DNA from: an uncultured Victivallis sp.
Lineage (GTDB): Bacteria > Verrucomicrobiota > Lentisphaeria > Victivallales > Victivallaceae
Direction of reading: 5' to 3'
Length of the DNA stretch: 64,000 nt
Assembly (NCBI GenBank): GCA_944389935.1
Contig: CALXOE010000002.1
Coordinates: 83,138 to 147,137 of the forward strand
The translations under genes and the position numbers were made by a program. Shown here piece by piece: positions 8,614 through 17,268 of this stretch. The notes below the pieces were generated by a model, which saw nothing but the letters and a program-made list of their open reading frames with translations, was not told where the DNA came from and ran no database searches. Numbering within the stretch: the stretch's first letter is position 1; each line of letters starts with the position of its first letter.

Positions 8614-9723
8614 TTACAGGTTCTCGACCACGAGGTCGCCGACTTCGGTGGTCGAATAGCCCATACGGCCCGCAGCCATCGATTTGAGCTTGTTGCCGGT
8701 GACAAACTCAATGCTCTTCTCGATCGCCTGCGCGGCTTCCTTTTCTCCGAGGAAGTCGAGCATCATCGCCGCCGCGCCGATCGCCGCAAGCGGGTTGATG
8801 ACGTTCTTGCCGGTGTATTTCGGAGCAGAGCCGCCGATCGGCTCGAACATGCTCACGCCTTTCGGATTCAGGTTGCCGCCCGAGGCGACGCCCATGCCGC
8901 CGGAGGTCATCGCCGCCAGATCGGTGATGATGTCGCCCATGAGGTTTTCCGTGACGATCACGTCGAACCACTCCGGATTCTTCACCATCCACATCGTCGC
9001 GGCGTCCACATGGCAGTAGTTCGTCTTAACGGTCGGGAAATCTTTCGCCATCGCATGGAACGCGCGGTCCCAGAGACCGCAGACGTAGGTGAGGACGTTG
9101 GTCTTGCCGACCAGCGTGAGCTGCGAGGTGTAACCGGCTTTCCGGTCCTCCTCGGAGAGTCCGCGCCACGGATTCTCTTTCGTGTGGCGCTTCGCCGCAA
9201 GCTCAAACGCGAACTTCAAACAGCGGTCGACCTGCGAGCGGGTGTAGACCCAGTTCTGGCAGGCGACTTCGTCCGGCGTATCGATCTGGACGTTGCCGCC
9301 CATGCCGGTATAGACCCCGCCGCTGTTTTCACGCACGACGACGTAGTCGATGTCCTCGGGCTTCTTGTTCGCGAGCGGAGTCTCGACTCCGGCGTAGAGC
9401 TTCACGGGACGCAGATTGATGTACTGATCGAGGTCGAAACGCAGCTTCAGCAGAATCCCTTTCTCGAGGATGCCCGGCTTCACATCCGGGTGGCCGATCG
9501 CGCCGAGCAGGACGGCGTCGTGCTTTTCAAGCTGCGCTTTCGCGTCGGCGGGGAGCGTCTCCCCGGTCTTGAGGTAGTGTTCGCCACCCCAGTTGTAATA
9601 CTCTTTCTCGGTCGTGAAACCGAATTTTCTGCCGGCGGCATCGAGAACTTTGACCGCCTCGGCGATCACTTCCGGACCGGTGCCGTCGCCCGGAAGTACG
9701 GCGATTTTATAATTTTTCGACAT
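8614..9723 (-). CDS. leuB: 3-isopropylmalate dehydrogenase-like beta-decarboxylating dehydrogenase
   Basis: NAD-dependent oxidative decarboxylation in leucine synthesis is the likely role. Family marks are LPGDGTGPEV at the N-terminus, RENSGGVYTGMGG, the metal/substrate segment ENLMGDIITDLAA and the NAD loop FEPIGGSAPKYTGKNV. This last loop differs from the E. coli LeuB form, so another hydroxyacid substrate (isocitrate, tartrate or homoisocitrate type) cannot be ruled out, and no leuA/C/D lies nearby. The start MSKNYKIAVL has GGAGA about 8 bases upstream; the upstream in-frame ATG lacks a ribosome site. argG precedes it by 30 bases. Confidence 0.78.
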   Translation of the reverse strand: MSKNYKIAVLPGDGTGPEVIAEAVKVLDAAGRKFGFTTEKEYYNWGGEHYLKTGETLPADAKAQLEKHDAVLLGAIGHPDVKPGILEKGILLKLRFDLDQYINLRPVKLYAGVETPLANKKPEDIDYVVVRENSGGVYTGMGGNVQIDTPDEVACQNWVYTRSQVDRCLKFAFELAAKRHTKENPWRGLSEEDRKAGYTSQLTLVGKTNVLTYVCGLWDRAFHAMAKDFPTVKTNYCHVDAATMWMVKNPEWFDVIVTENLMGDIITDLAAMTSGGMGVASGGNLNPKGVSMFEPIGGSAPKYTGKNVINPLAAIGAAAMMLDFLGEKEAAQAIEKSIEFVTGNKLKSMAAGRMGYSTTEVGDLVVENL

Positions 9724-9753
9724 TTTGAATCTCTCCATGAATTGCAGTCGGAA

Positions 9754-10950
9754 TCAGTAACGCTTCTGCTTGCTGTTGGCCAGCACGCGCAGCCGCAGCG
9801 CATTGAGCCGGATGAAGCCTTCGGCATCCTTGTGGTTGTAGGCGCGGTTGTCCTCGAAGCTCGCGACGTGATCGTCGTAGAGGCTGTATTCGGAGCGGCG
9901 GCCCGTCACATGGCAGGCTCCCTTGAAGAGCTTCACGCGGACTTCGCCGGTGACGAACCTCTGGCTCTCGGTGATCGCGGCCTGGAGCATCTCACGCTCC
10001 GGCGCGTACCAGAAGCCGTTGTAAACCATGTCCGCGTAGCGCGGGATCAGGCTGTCGCGCAGGTGCATGACCTCGCGGTCCATCGTGATCTCCTCGAGTC
10101 CGCGGTGGGCGATGTTCAGAATCGTGCCGCCGGGGGTCTCATAGACGCCGCGCGACTTCATGCCGACGAAGCGGTTTTCGACGATGTCGACCCGGCCGAC
10201 CGCGTGCTCCTTGCCGAGCGCATTGAGTTTGCGCATGATGTTCGCGGGAGAGAGCTCCTCGCCGTTGACTTTCTTCGGAACGCCTTTCTCGAAGTAGATG
10301 ATGACGTCTTCGGGCTTGTCGGCCGCCTGCGACAGCGGCTTGGTCATGACCGCGATCTCATCGGGGAACTCGTTCCAGGGGTCCTCGAGAATGCCGCCCT
10401 CGAAGCTGATGTGCAGCAAATTGCGGTCCATGCTGTACGGCTTGGCCGCGGTCGTGGTGACCGGAATGCCGTTTTTCTTCGCATATTCCACGAGATCCAT
10501 GCGTCCCGCGAAATCCCACTCGCGCCACGGGGCGATAATTTTGATGTTCGGTTCGAACGCATAGGCGGTCAGCTCGAAGCGGACCTGGTCGTTCCCCTTG
10601 CCGGTGGCGCCGTGGCAGATCGCGTCGGCTTTCTCGGCGCGGGCGATCTCGATGAGGCGCTTGCCGATGAGCGGACGCGCGATCGAAGTTCCGAGCAGGT
10701 AATTCCCCTCGTAAATCGCGTTGGCCTGCATCATCGGGAAGATGAAGTCGCGGGCGAACTCCTCGGTCAGATCCTCGACGTAGCACTTGGAAGCGCCGGT
10801 GCGGATCGCCTTTTCTTCGACGCCGTTGAGTTCCTCCTCCTGGCCCACGTCGGCGCAGAAGCCGATCACTTCGGCGTTGTACTTCTCTTTGACCCACTTG
10901 ACGATCACGGAGGTGTCAAGTCCGCCGGAATAGGCGACGATTACTTTCAT
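9754..10950 (-). CDS. argG: Argininosuccinate synthase
   Basis: Joins citrulline and aspartate with ATP in arginine synthesis, cytoplasmic. The N-terminal PP-loop AYSGGLDTS is present. [19 protein letters not shown] residues (here [15 protein letters not shown]) and the [11 protein letters not shown] segment match the family. Length 398 is standard. The start overlaps the stop of the upstream MscS-like gene by ATGA; no separate ribosome site is needed if translation is coupled. argH is not in the window. Confidence 0.95.
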   Translation of the reverse strand: MKVIVAYSGGLDTSVIVKWVKEKYNAEVIGFCADVGQEEELNGVEEKAIRTGASKCYVEDLTEEFARDFIFPMMQANAIYEGNYLLGTSIARPLIGKRLIEIARAEKADAICHGATGKGNDQVRFELTAYAFEPNIKIIAPWREWDFAGRMDLVEYAKKNGIPVTTTAAKPYSMDRNLLHISFEGGILEDPWNEFPDEIAVMTKPLSQAADKPEDVIIYFEKGVPKKVNGEELSPANIMRKLNALGKEHAVGRVDIVENRFVGMKSRGVYETPGGTILNIAHRGLEEITMDREVMHLRDSLIPRYADMVYNGFWYAPEREMLQAAITESQRFVTGEVRVKLFKGACHVTGRRSEYSLYDDHVASFEDNRAYNHKDAEGFIRLNALRLRVLANSKQKRY

Positions 10951-12188
10951 TTTACCACTTGCTCCTTAGTTGTTTCAGCGGTTGAGTTTTGTGTGATCAG
11001 ATAGTTTGTGCTGGTCGGGTAGGCGAATTCCAGCCCGGCCGCGTTGAATCGTTCGAGAATCTCCAGATTGATCTCCTGCTTCCACCTCTGCATCTGGATG
11101 TAATCAAGCGTCTGAAACCAGAGAATCACGCTGATGTCGAGAGAACAGGCCTGAAAATCCGTGAAGAAATAGAGCGGCGGCTGTCCTTCAAGGTCGAACC
11201 CGGGATGATGGTCGAGGATCTCTCCCAGAATTTTCAATGCGAGACGCATCTGCTCCGGCGTGGTGCTGTAAACCAGCCCGAGCGTGAACGAATATTTGAG
11301 ATAAGGCCGTTCCGTAATGTTTTCGATGGTGTTATCTGCGACAATGCGGTTCGGGATGTTCCAGAGCGTTCCATCCAGAGAGCGCAGCCGGGTGCTTCGC
11401 AGTCCGACCTCTTCCACCGAACCGGATGCTTCGCCGATTGTGACCCGGTCGCCGATTTTGAACGTCTTGTCTGAGACGATCGACATGGCGCCGAAGAGAT
11501 TCCCAACGGTATTCTGAGCGGCGAACGCGAGTACCAGGCCGATCACCCCGGCGCCGGTGACGAGTGCCGCCACGTTCAGATTGAACAGATTCTGGGCGAT
11601 GAAGATGATCGCCATCACCCACACGGCGGTTTTGATGGTGCGACGAACGAGATCGGCAAACAGCTGATTGAGCTTGCGATCTTCATTGACCCGCCTCTGC
11701 CGCAGGTAGAAATCCACCAGCGAAATGATGCGGAAGATCCCCCAGAGAAACGCGAGAATGAACCCCGCATAGAAGGTCTTCCCCAGCCACAGCGCGATGG
11801 CTCCGGGCAGATGCACGAGATTGTTGCAGGCCGAAAACCCGACGAGAAGAATCAGCAGCGTGAGCGGCGCACCCAGTCGATCGACGATCTTGAGCGGCAA
11901 TTCCGATGGCAGTTTCCGCAGAAGTTTCGGCAGCAGCGCCCGGAAAAGCCAGCGGATGAGGAACGCCACGATGATTGTGACGGCGATTCCGATCGCCAGC
12001 TCAAGCAAATTCTCCTGCTCGCTGCGAAACCACTCCACCGTCTTTTCCCAGAGAAGACGGAAATAGCCGAACCCATCCTCGATGCTGTCGACTTTCGTGA
12101 TATCCGGCGTTACCGCGGGCACCTCGGATTCCACAACGACCGTCGGTTCCGCAGCAACCGCGAGGGGCTGCAAAAAAAAGCTGAACAT
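10947..12188 (-). CDS. MscS-family mechanosensitive channel
   Basis: Small-conductance channel that releases solutes on hypo-osmotic shock. Of 413 residues, an N-terminal signal-like stretch is followed by a periplasmic segment, four hydrophobic helices, and the pore-lining helix with the Ala/Gly pattern ([20 protein letters not shown]). The MscS beta-domain follows with [18 protein letters not shown] and [20 protein letters not shown], then NR-type IPNRIVAD and a C-terminal alpha/beta domain. It heads the nine-gene block that includes argG and leuB, an odd partner for amino-acid genes. Confidence 0.92.
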   Translation of the reverse strand: MFSFFLQPLAVAAEPTVVVESEVPAVTPDITKVDSIEDGFGYFRLLWEKTVEWFRSEQENLLELAIGIAVTIIVAFLIRWLFRALLPKLLRKLPSELPLKIVDRLGAPLTLLILLVGFSACNNLVHLPGAIALWLGKTFYAGFILAFLWGIFRIISLVDFYLRQRRVNEDRKLNQLFADLVRRTIKTAVWVMAIIFIAQNLFNLNVAALVTGAGVIGLVLAFAAQNTVGNLFGAMSIVSDKTFKIGDRVTIGEASGSVEEVGLRSTRLRSLDGTLWNIPNRIVADNTIENITERPYLKYSFTLGLVYSTTPEQMRLALKILGEILDHHPGFDLEGQPPLYFFTDFQACSLDISVILWFQTLDYIQMQRWKQEINLEILERFNAAGLEFAYPTSTNYLITQNSTAETTKEQVVK

Positions 12189-12346
12189 GAAAACTTTCCC
12201 GAATCTCTGCTTTTAAATTCTGAAAAACGCACTATATTATTCCGAGCCGCATTCCGGCTCATTCCTATAAAATAACACCATTGGCGGGAAATTGCCATCA
12301 TGCCGATGAAAATTCATGATATTTAACGGCCGGAACGGGGGAGAGT

Positions 12347-13195
12347 ATGGCGCAGGAGTTTTTCGAGAGTCTGATTGCATGCATCCGGAAGGATGCCGAA
12401 ACGCATCCGGGGCAGAGCATCGACCCGGACGTGCTCCGCGAGTTCATGACCGATCGGACGCCTCCCGTTCCGGCGCGGAAACCGGCACCGCGTCCGGTTC
12501 AGGCGGCCGTCCCCGCCGCGCCGCGGTCGATTCCGCGCCCGATTCCGGCACCGGTTTCCGCGCCGTCTCCGGGGCGTGAGTTGCCGCAAGCGGCCCGGAT
12601 CGCGCCGGCGCCGGCCGCTCTGGAACGAATCGGGTCTCTCGATGAGCTGCGGCCGATCGTGCTTGCCTGCAGTCGCTGCCCGCTGGCCGCGACTCGTCAC
12701 AACGTCGTCTTCGGGGAGGGGGATCCGCATGCGAAACTGATGTTCATCGGCGAGGGCCCCGGCTATGACGAGGATATGCAGGGACGCCCTTTCGTCGGAC
12801 GGGCGGGGCAGCTGCTCAACAAGATGATCGCCGCAATGCAGTTTGCGCGCGAAGAGGTCTATATCGCCAATGTCGTGAAGTGCCGGCCGCCGGGGAACCG
12901 CGTCCCGTCGCCCGACGAGGCAGCCGCCTGCATCGGCTATCTCAAACGACAAATCAAACTGGTTCAACCCGAAGTCATCGTGCTGCTCGGTGCGACCGCC
13001 GTGAATTTTCTGCTCGGCAAACGCGACGGGATCACGAAGTTGCGCGGAAAATGGCTCGGGTATGAAGGCATTCCGGTCATGCCGACCTTTCATCCCGCGT
13101 TTCTTCTGCGTCAGGAGTCGGCCAAACGCGAAGCCTGGGCCGACCTTCAGCAGGTTATGAAAGTGTTCGGAAAAGTCTATCGGCGACAGGGATAG
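12347..13195 (+). CDS. Family 4 uracil-DNA glycosylase (4Fe-4S)
   Basis: Removes uracil from DNA. The catalytic domain starts near residue 95. Motif GEGPGYDEDMQGRPFVG is the active-site loop and HPAFLLR the second signature. Four Cys for the iron-sulfur cluster are in CSRCPL, VKCRPPGNR and EAAACIGYL. Residues 40-90 are a Pro/Ala-rich low-complexity linker, as in many proteins annotated as SPO1 DNA polymerase-related. It starts after a divergent gap with the MscS-like gene; GGGGGAG precedes the ATG. Confidence 0.9.
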   Translation: MAQEFFESLIACIRKDAETHPGQSIDPDVLREFMTDRTPPVPARKPAPRPVQAAVPAAPRSIPRPIPAPVSAPSPGRELPQAARIAPAPAALERIGSLDELRPIVLACSRCPLAATRHNVVFGEGDPHAKLMFIGEGPGYDEDMQGRPFVGRAGQLLNKMIAAMQFAREEVYIANVVKCRPPGNRVPSPDEAAACIGYLKRQIKLVQPEVIVLLGATAVNFLLGKRDGITKLRGKWLGYEGIPVMPTFHPAFLLRQESAKREAWADLQQVMKVFGKVYRRQG

Positions 13196-13220
13196 CCGGG
13201 GCGGAGCCGAAGCGCGTTTC

Positions 13221-13249
13221 TTGCAATTTCTGCGACAAAGTGCTATATT
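13221..13249 (+). promoter_or_regulatory. Predicted promoter for the GNAT gene
   Basis: TTGCAA (13221-13226), 17-base spacer, TATATT (13244-13249). About 35 bases of leader precede the ATG. Confidence 0.6.
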
Positions 13250-13289
13250 TCTTCTCTAAGGAATTTTCACCGAGAGAGGAGTGTGTCTC

Positions 13290-13808
13290 ATGCCTTACGA
13301 CGTCACAAACATCACCATCCGTTCCGCCGGAAAAGATCAACTTTCGACCGTTGCTGCGCTCGCAGAACGGATCTGGCCGGACGCCTACCGTTCGATTTTA
13401 AGCGACGGGCAGATCCGCTATATGCTCAAAATGATGTACGATCTGCCGGTGCTCGAACAGGAGTATGCCGAGGGAACCCGGTTCGATCTGATTTACGACG
13501 GCGACAAGCCGATCGGATTCACGAGCTACGGTCCGTGCCAGGAGCATCCGCACTTCTGTGCGAAGCTGCATAAACTTTATCTCGACAAGGCGTATCACGA
13601 CCGCGGCATCGGCACGCTCGCGCTCCGGCATGTGATCGAAGAGGCGCGGAGCCGTGAGTACCGGGTGCTGCATCTGAACGTGAATAAGCACAATGCCACC
13701 GCAATCCGCGCCTACGAGCGCAATGGTTTCGTGAAAGTGCGCGAGAGTGTCACAGATATCGGCAGCGGCTTTGTGATGGATGATTATGTCATGGAGATCA
13801 AACTTTGA
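13290..13808 (+). CDS. GNAT-family N-acetyltransferase
   Basis: Acetyl-CoA-dependent acyltransferase of unknown substrate. In 172 residues the acetyl-CoA loop is YHDRGIGTLALRHV, preceded by a beta-strand (FCAKLHKLYLDKAY) and followed by the classic LHLNVNKHNATAIRAYERNG segment. The ATG at 13290 is chosen because GAGGA lies 9 bases upstream; a GTG nine bases earlier is in frame. It converges on rpoN with only 9 bases between the stops. Confidence 0.85.
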   Translation: MPYDVTNITIRSAGKDQLSTVAALAERIWPDAYRSILSDGQIRYMLKMMYDLPVLEQEYAEGTRFDLIYDGDKPIGFTSYGPCQEHPHFCAKLHKLYLDKAYHDRGIGTLALRHVIEEARSREYRVLHLNVNKHNATAIRAYERNGFVKVRESVTDIGSGFVMDDYVMEIKL

Positions 13809-13817
13809 TTTGACGGA

Positions 13818-15230
13818 TCAGACGTGTTTCCGGCGCAGACTCGAAGAGGGAATGCCGATCGCTTCGCGGTATTTGGCGACGGTGCGCCGCGCGACGGCGA
13901 TGCCGAGAAGTTTGAGCTGCCTTGCGAGCTGTTCATCGGAGAGCGGTTTGTCGGGCGGCTCTTTCTGAATGAGTTCGCGGATTTTTTCCATGATGGCCCG
14001 GTTGGAGAGTTCCGCACCGTCTTCGGCGGTAAATCCGGCGCTGAAGAAGAACTTCAACGGGAAAATTCCCTGCGGCGTCCGGACAAACTTGTTCGCGACG
14101 GCCCGGCTGACTGTGGTTTCATGCAGGTCGAGCTCCTCGCCGACCTGACGCATCGTGAGCGGATGCAGCGCCTCAACCCCATGTTCGAGGAAATCCCGCT
14201 GGGTTCGGGCGATGACATTTGCAATCCGGACGATCGTGCTCTGACGCAGATCCAGCGCCCGCATGAGATCGCGCGCCTGCTGCAGCTTTTCCCGCAGATA
14301 AGCGCGGTCGGCCGGGGAAAGATCGGGCGTCTCGAGCAGTTTCAAATACCGTTCGGCCAGAAAGAGCCGCGGTGCGCCGGTTTTGCAGGCGCGCGCTTCA
14401 AATTCTCCGTCGTGCCGCACGATCTCCACCTCCGGAGCGATGAATTCCGAGTGCTCCGGAGCGAGCGCCGATCCGGGATACGGGGAGAGTTTGCGCAATT
14501 CATCGAGCGCGGCATTCAACTCTTCGAGCGGAACTTTGAGCGTCCGGGCCAACTGCGGCAGACGATTGCGCGCGACTTCTTCAAGATGGTGGTCGAGAAT
14601 CTCCTGCAGAAGCGGCGTGAGCGCATGCTTCCGCTCGAGCTGGAGGCGGAGGCACTCCGCGAGGTCACGGCAGCCGACGCCGGGCGGATCAAAACTCTGC
14701 ACGACCTGCAGCGCTTTCTCCACGGTTTCGACCGGTTCGCCCGTCGACATGGCGATATCCGCGACGGTACTGCGCAGATAACCCGTATCGTCGATTCCGC
14801 CGATGATCTCCGACGCCACATTGCGGACATCGTCCGGCAGAACGGTCATCGAGAGTTCAAATTCGAGCTGTTCCTGCAAAGAGGGAGCCGCGGCCAGAGA
14901 GTTCATCCAGTATTCGCGCCGCTCTTCATCTTCATCGGAAGTGGTGCGTTCCGGAGGCAGCGGAAGTTCGTCGCTCCACTCGTCGGCTTCCGCGGCCTCG
15001 GCGGGGAGAAGAGCTTCGTCCTCACCGGAGGCGGTCGGAGCGGGTTCCGGCTCGGGCAGGGGGGAGTCGCACTCGGCCTCGAGCAGCGGATTGCTCTCCA
15101 TCGCCTGAGTCAGTTTTTCTTCAAGTTCCAGCAGGGGGAGATTCAGGAGTTCCAGGCTCTGAAGCTGTCGCGCCGAAAGCTGTTGTTCCTGCCTGAGAGT
15201 GGTGCTTAGCGTTTGCTGATTTCCGGACAT
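13818..15230 (-). CDS. rpoN: RNA polymerase sigma-54 factor
   Basis: Directs polymerase to -24/-12 promoters with enhancer-binding activators. The N-terminal Gln/Leu-rich region I (RQEQQLSARQLQSLELLNLP) is present. An acidic linker spans residues 45-110. The core-binding domain and a helix-turn-helix (EELDLHETTVSRAVANKF) follow, and the RpoN box ARRTVAKYRE lies near the C-terminus. 470 residues is normal. No sigma-54 activator or modulation-type genes flank it here. Confidence 0.95.
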   Translation of the reverse strand: MSGNQQTLSTTLRQEQQLSARQLQSLELLNLPLLELEEKLTQAMESNPLLEAECDSPLPEPEPAPTASGEDEALLPAEAAEADEWSDELPLPPERTTSDEDEERREYWMNSLAAAPSLQEQLEFELSMTVLPDDVRNVASEIIGGIDDTGYLRSTVADIAMSTGEPVETVEKALQVVQSFDPPGVGCRDLAECLRLQLERKHALTPLLQEILDHHLEEVARNRLPQLARTLKVPLEELNAALDELRKLSPYPGSALAPEHSEFIAPEVEIVRHDGEFEARACKTGAPRLFLAERYLKLLETPDLSPADRAYLREKLQQARDLMRALDLRQSTIVRIANVIARTQRDFLEHGVEALHPLTMRQVGEELDLHETTVSRAVANKFVRTPQGIFPLKFFFSAGFTAEDGAELSNRAIMEKIRELIQKEPPDKPLSDEQLARQLKLLGIAVARRTVAKYREAIGIPSSSLRRKHV

Positions 15231-15370
15231 GGTGATATATTAAAAAATAATCTTTTGAAAAACTTGTTGTTTCGGGCCAAACGTGTTTGCATTTTGCCCG
15301 GATAGAATTTAAATTTGAAAACGGCATTTTTCCACCCGGATTCGGGATTTTTCGATAAAAAAACACAATC

Positions 15371-15394
15371 ACCGCCGGAGAAAGGCGGTTTTTT
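15371..15394 (+). terminator. Terminator-like hairpin in the leader of the MBL gene
   Basis: ACCGCC (15371-15376) pairs with GGCGGT (15384-15389), followed by a run of T to 15394. It sits 21 bases upstream of the MBL start and about 140 bases after rpoN, which is divergent, so no upstream plus-strand gene needs it. It may attenuate transcription of the kinase operon. Confidence 0.6.
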
Positions 15395-15414
15395 CTGGAA
15401 CGGACAGGGTTGTT

Positions 15415-16236
15415 ATGGTCAAATTGAGCGTTCTCGGCAGCGGCAGCCGGGGCAATGCACTGGTTCTCTCCTGCGAGACGGGAGCACTGATCGTGGATAT
15501 GGGATTTTCCCGCCGCGAACTCCGGAATCGCATGGCTTCTCTCGGGCTCGATCCCGGGCGGTTGCGCGCCGCGCTTCTGACTCATGAACACGACGACCAC
15601 TCCAAAGGGTGCCGGGTTTTCTGCGACGAACTCGGGATTCCGCTCTGCACGGCGGCTTCGACGGCGGACTATCTGCGCCGCCGCGGGAAACTCCCCGGGC
15701 GGGTGCTCGAATTCGAGCCCGGCCACGACTTCCAGATCGCCGGATTCGAGATCTCGCCGTTCGCGGTTCAGCATGACGCGGTCTGTCCGGTCGGATTCGT
15801 GATCCGGCACGGAAGCTGTTCCGTCGGGATTGCAACCGACCTCGGCGACGTGAACGCCCTGGTCAAACAGCGCCTTCGCGATTGCAGCGCGCTGATTCTC
15901 GAGAGCAATTACGATGCGAAAATGTTGCGGGACTCCGATCGTCAGCTCTATTTGAAGCGGCGCATTCTCGGCCGGCACGGCCATCTCGACAATGTCGTCG
16001 CCGCCGAAGTGATCGGAGAACTGCTCACGGCCCGGACGTCGGTTCTCATGCTCGCACATCTTTCGGGCGAATGCAACGATCCGGGGCTGGTCCGGGCGCT
16101 GTTCGAGCGGAGACTCGCCGAACTCGACCGGAACGATCTGCGTTTCGAGATTCTCTCGCAGGAGCATCCGGTCGGGCCGGTGGAGCTCGAGGACGAGTCT
16201 CCCGCACAGGAGGTGTTCGCATATGCCGCAAACTGA
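15415..16236 (+). CDS. MBL-fold hydrolase, YycJ/WalJ-like
   Basis: Metallo-beta-lactamase-fold phosphodiesterase or nuclease. Motifs: GSGSRGNALVLSCE at the N-terminus, metal site THEHDDHSKG at residues 57-66, Asp in IATDLGDV, ESNYD, and HGHLDN further on; these match the YycJ/PhnP-like group. 273 residues is typical. In Firmicutes such genes sit beside the WalKR kinase system; here the next genes encode a Ser/Thr kinase and a degenerate histidine kinase. It overlaps the kinase gene by 14 bases. Confidence 0.87.
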   Translation: MVKLSVLGSGSRGNALVLSCETGALIVDMGFSRRELRNRMASLGLDPGRLRAALLTHEHDDHSKGCRVFCDELGIPLCTAASTADYLRRRGKLPGRVLEFEPGHDFQIAGFEISPFAVQHDAVCPVGFVIRHGSCSVGIATDLGDVNALVKQRLRDCSALILESNYDAKMLRDSDRQLYLKRRILGRHGHLDNVVAAEVIGELLTARTSVLMLAHLSGECNDPGLVRALFERRLAELDRNDLRFEILSQEHPVGPVELEDESPAQEVFAYAAN

Positions 16237-17242
16237 GCCGGAACCGATCAAGGTATTCTGCCGCGGATGCAAGGCGAAGCTCGACATGAGCGGACTCGAA
16301 CCGTTTTCCCGCGTAGCCTGTCCGGAGTGCGGGACGATTCTGCGCGTTCCGATGCGGTTTGAGCGGTATCTGCTGGAGAAACTCTGCGGCCGCGGCGGAA
16401 TGTCCTGCGTCTATCGGGCGATCGATCCGCAACTCGCACGGCGGGTTGCGGTGAAGATTCTCGACCCGGCCAACGAAGATGTGAAAAGTGAAGAGGAACA
16501 TTTTCTCGCGGAGGCGAAAATCGTCTCCAGGTTGAGCCATCCGGGGATCATTCCGGTCTACAACTGCGGCATCTGGGAGAATCAGGCTTTCATGGCAATG
16601 CGTTTTATGGACAACGGCAGCCTTGAACACCATTTGAAAGCGCGGACGCTCCCCTCCCGTCCGGTACTGCTCGGGCAGCTCACGGTGATCGCCGAGGGGC
16701 TGGCCTATGCGCACGGGCGCGGGGTCGCGCATCATGATGTGAAGCCGGGGAATATCCTGCTTACGAAAGAGGGGGAGGCGAAACTCGGGGATTTCGATCT
16801 GGCCGATGTGTCGGTGGGAAAAGGATTCGCATCGGTGCGGGGGGGATTCGCCAGTCCGGCCTACGTGAGTCCGGAGCGTCTCTTTTTCGGAGCGGAGGAT
16901 TATCGGGGGGACATTTTCAGCCTCGGAGTGACGATTTATGAACTTCTGGCCGGCTCTCCGCCGTTCGGCATCGTCGGAGAACCGGAGGACCTGCTCGAAC
17001 GGAGAAACCGGAAAGAGTATCCGCCTCTGGCCAAATTGTCGATCAACTGTCCCGTGGAGCTGTCGGATCTGGTCGATCGGATGCTCGCATATTCTCCCGA
17101 TGAGCGTCCCGAATATCCGGAAATCATCCGCATTCTGCGGGAGGCCGCAGAGAAAGGGGAGAATGCCGGCCCCGGGCCGGGAACCGAGACGCGGGCGTTT
17201 TTCGGCCGTTTTCTGAAGCGGCTGGGGTCCAGGCAACCGTAA
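16223..17242 (+). CDS. Ser/Thr protein kinase with N-terminal zinc ribbon
   Basis: Hanks-type kinase of 339 residues. Residues 12-42 hold two CxxC pairs (CRGC, CPEC), a zinc ribbon. The kinase domain runs from about 48: glycine loop CGRGGMSCVY, ATP-binding Lys in VAVKIL, Glu in FLAEAKIV, catalytic loop AHHDVKPGNILL, and APE-like VSPERL. The DFG motif reads DFD, so Gly is replaced; the metal Asp is kept, so activity is likely but not certain. No transmembrane helix is seen. The ATG has AGGAGG 8 bases upstream. It is coupled to the MBL gene and followed by the pseudo-histidine kinase. Confidence 0.9.
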   Translation: MPQTEPEPIKVFCRGCKAKLDMSGLEPFSRVACPECGTILRVPMRFERYLLEKLCGRGGMSCVYRAIDPQLARRVAVKILDPANEDVKSEEEHFLAEAKIVSRLSHPGIIPVYNCGIWENQAFMAMRFMDNGSLEHHLKARTLPSRPVLLGQLTVIAEGLAYAHGRGVAHHDVKPGNILLTKEGEAKLGDFDLADVSVGKGFASVRGGFASPAYVSPERLFFGAEDYRGDIFSLGVTIYELLAGSPPFGIVGEPEDLLERRNRKEYPPLAKLSINCPVELSDLVDRMLAYSPDERPEYPEIIRILREAAEKGENAGPGPGTETRAFFGRFLKRLGSRQP

Positions 17243-17268
17243 AAAAGAAAGAGGAGGAGTTGACGCGT

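Noticed and set aside
8488..11004. 838-codon plus-strand open frame over leuB and argG
   Set aside because: It is the reverse shadow of two well-conserved minus-strand genes in GC-rich DNA; its sequence is Arg/Glu/Val-rich without domains.
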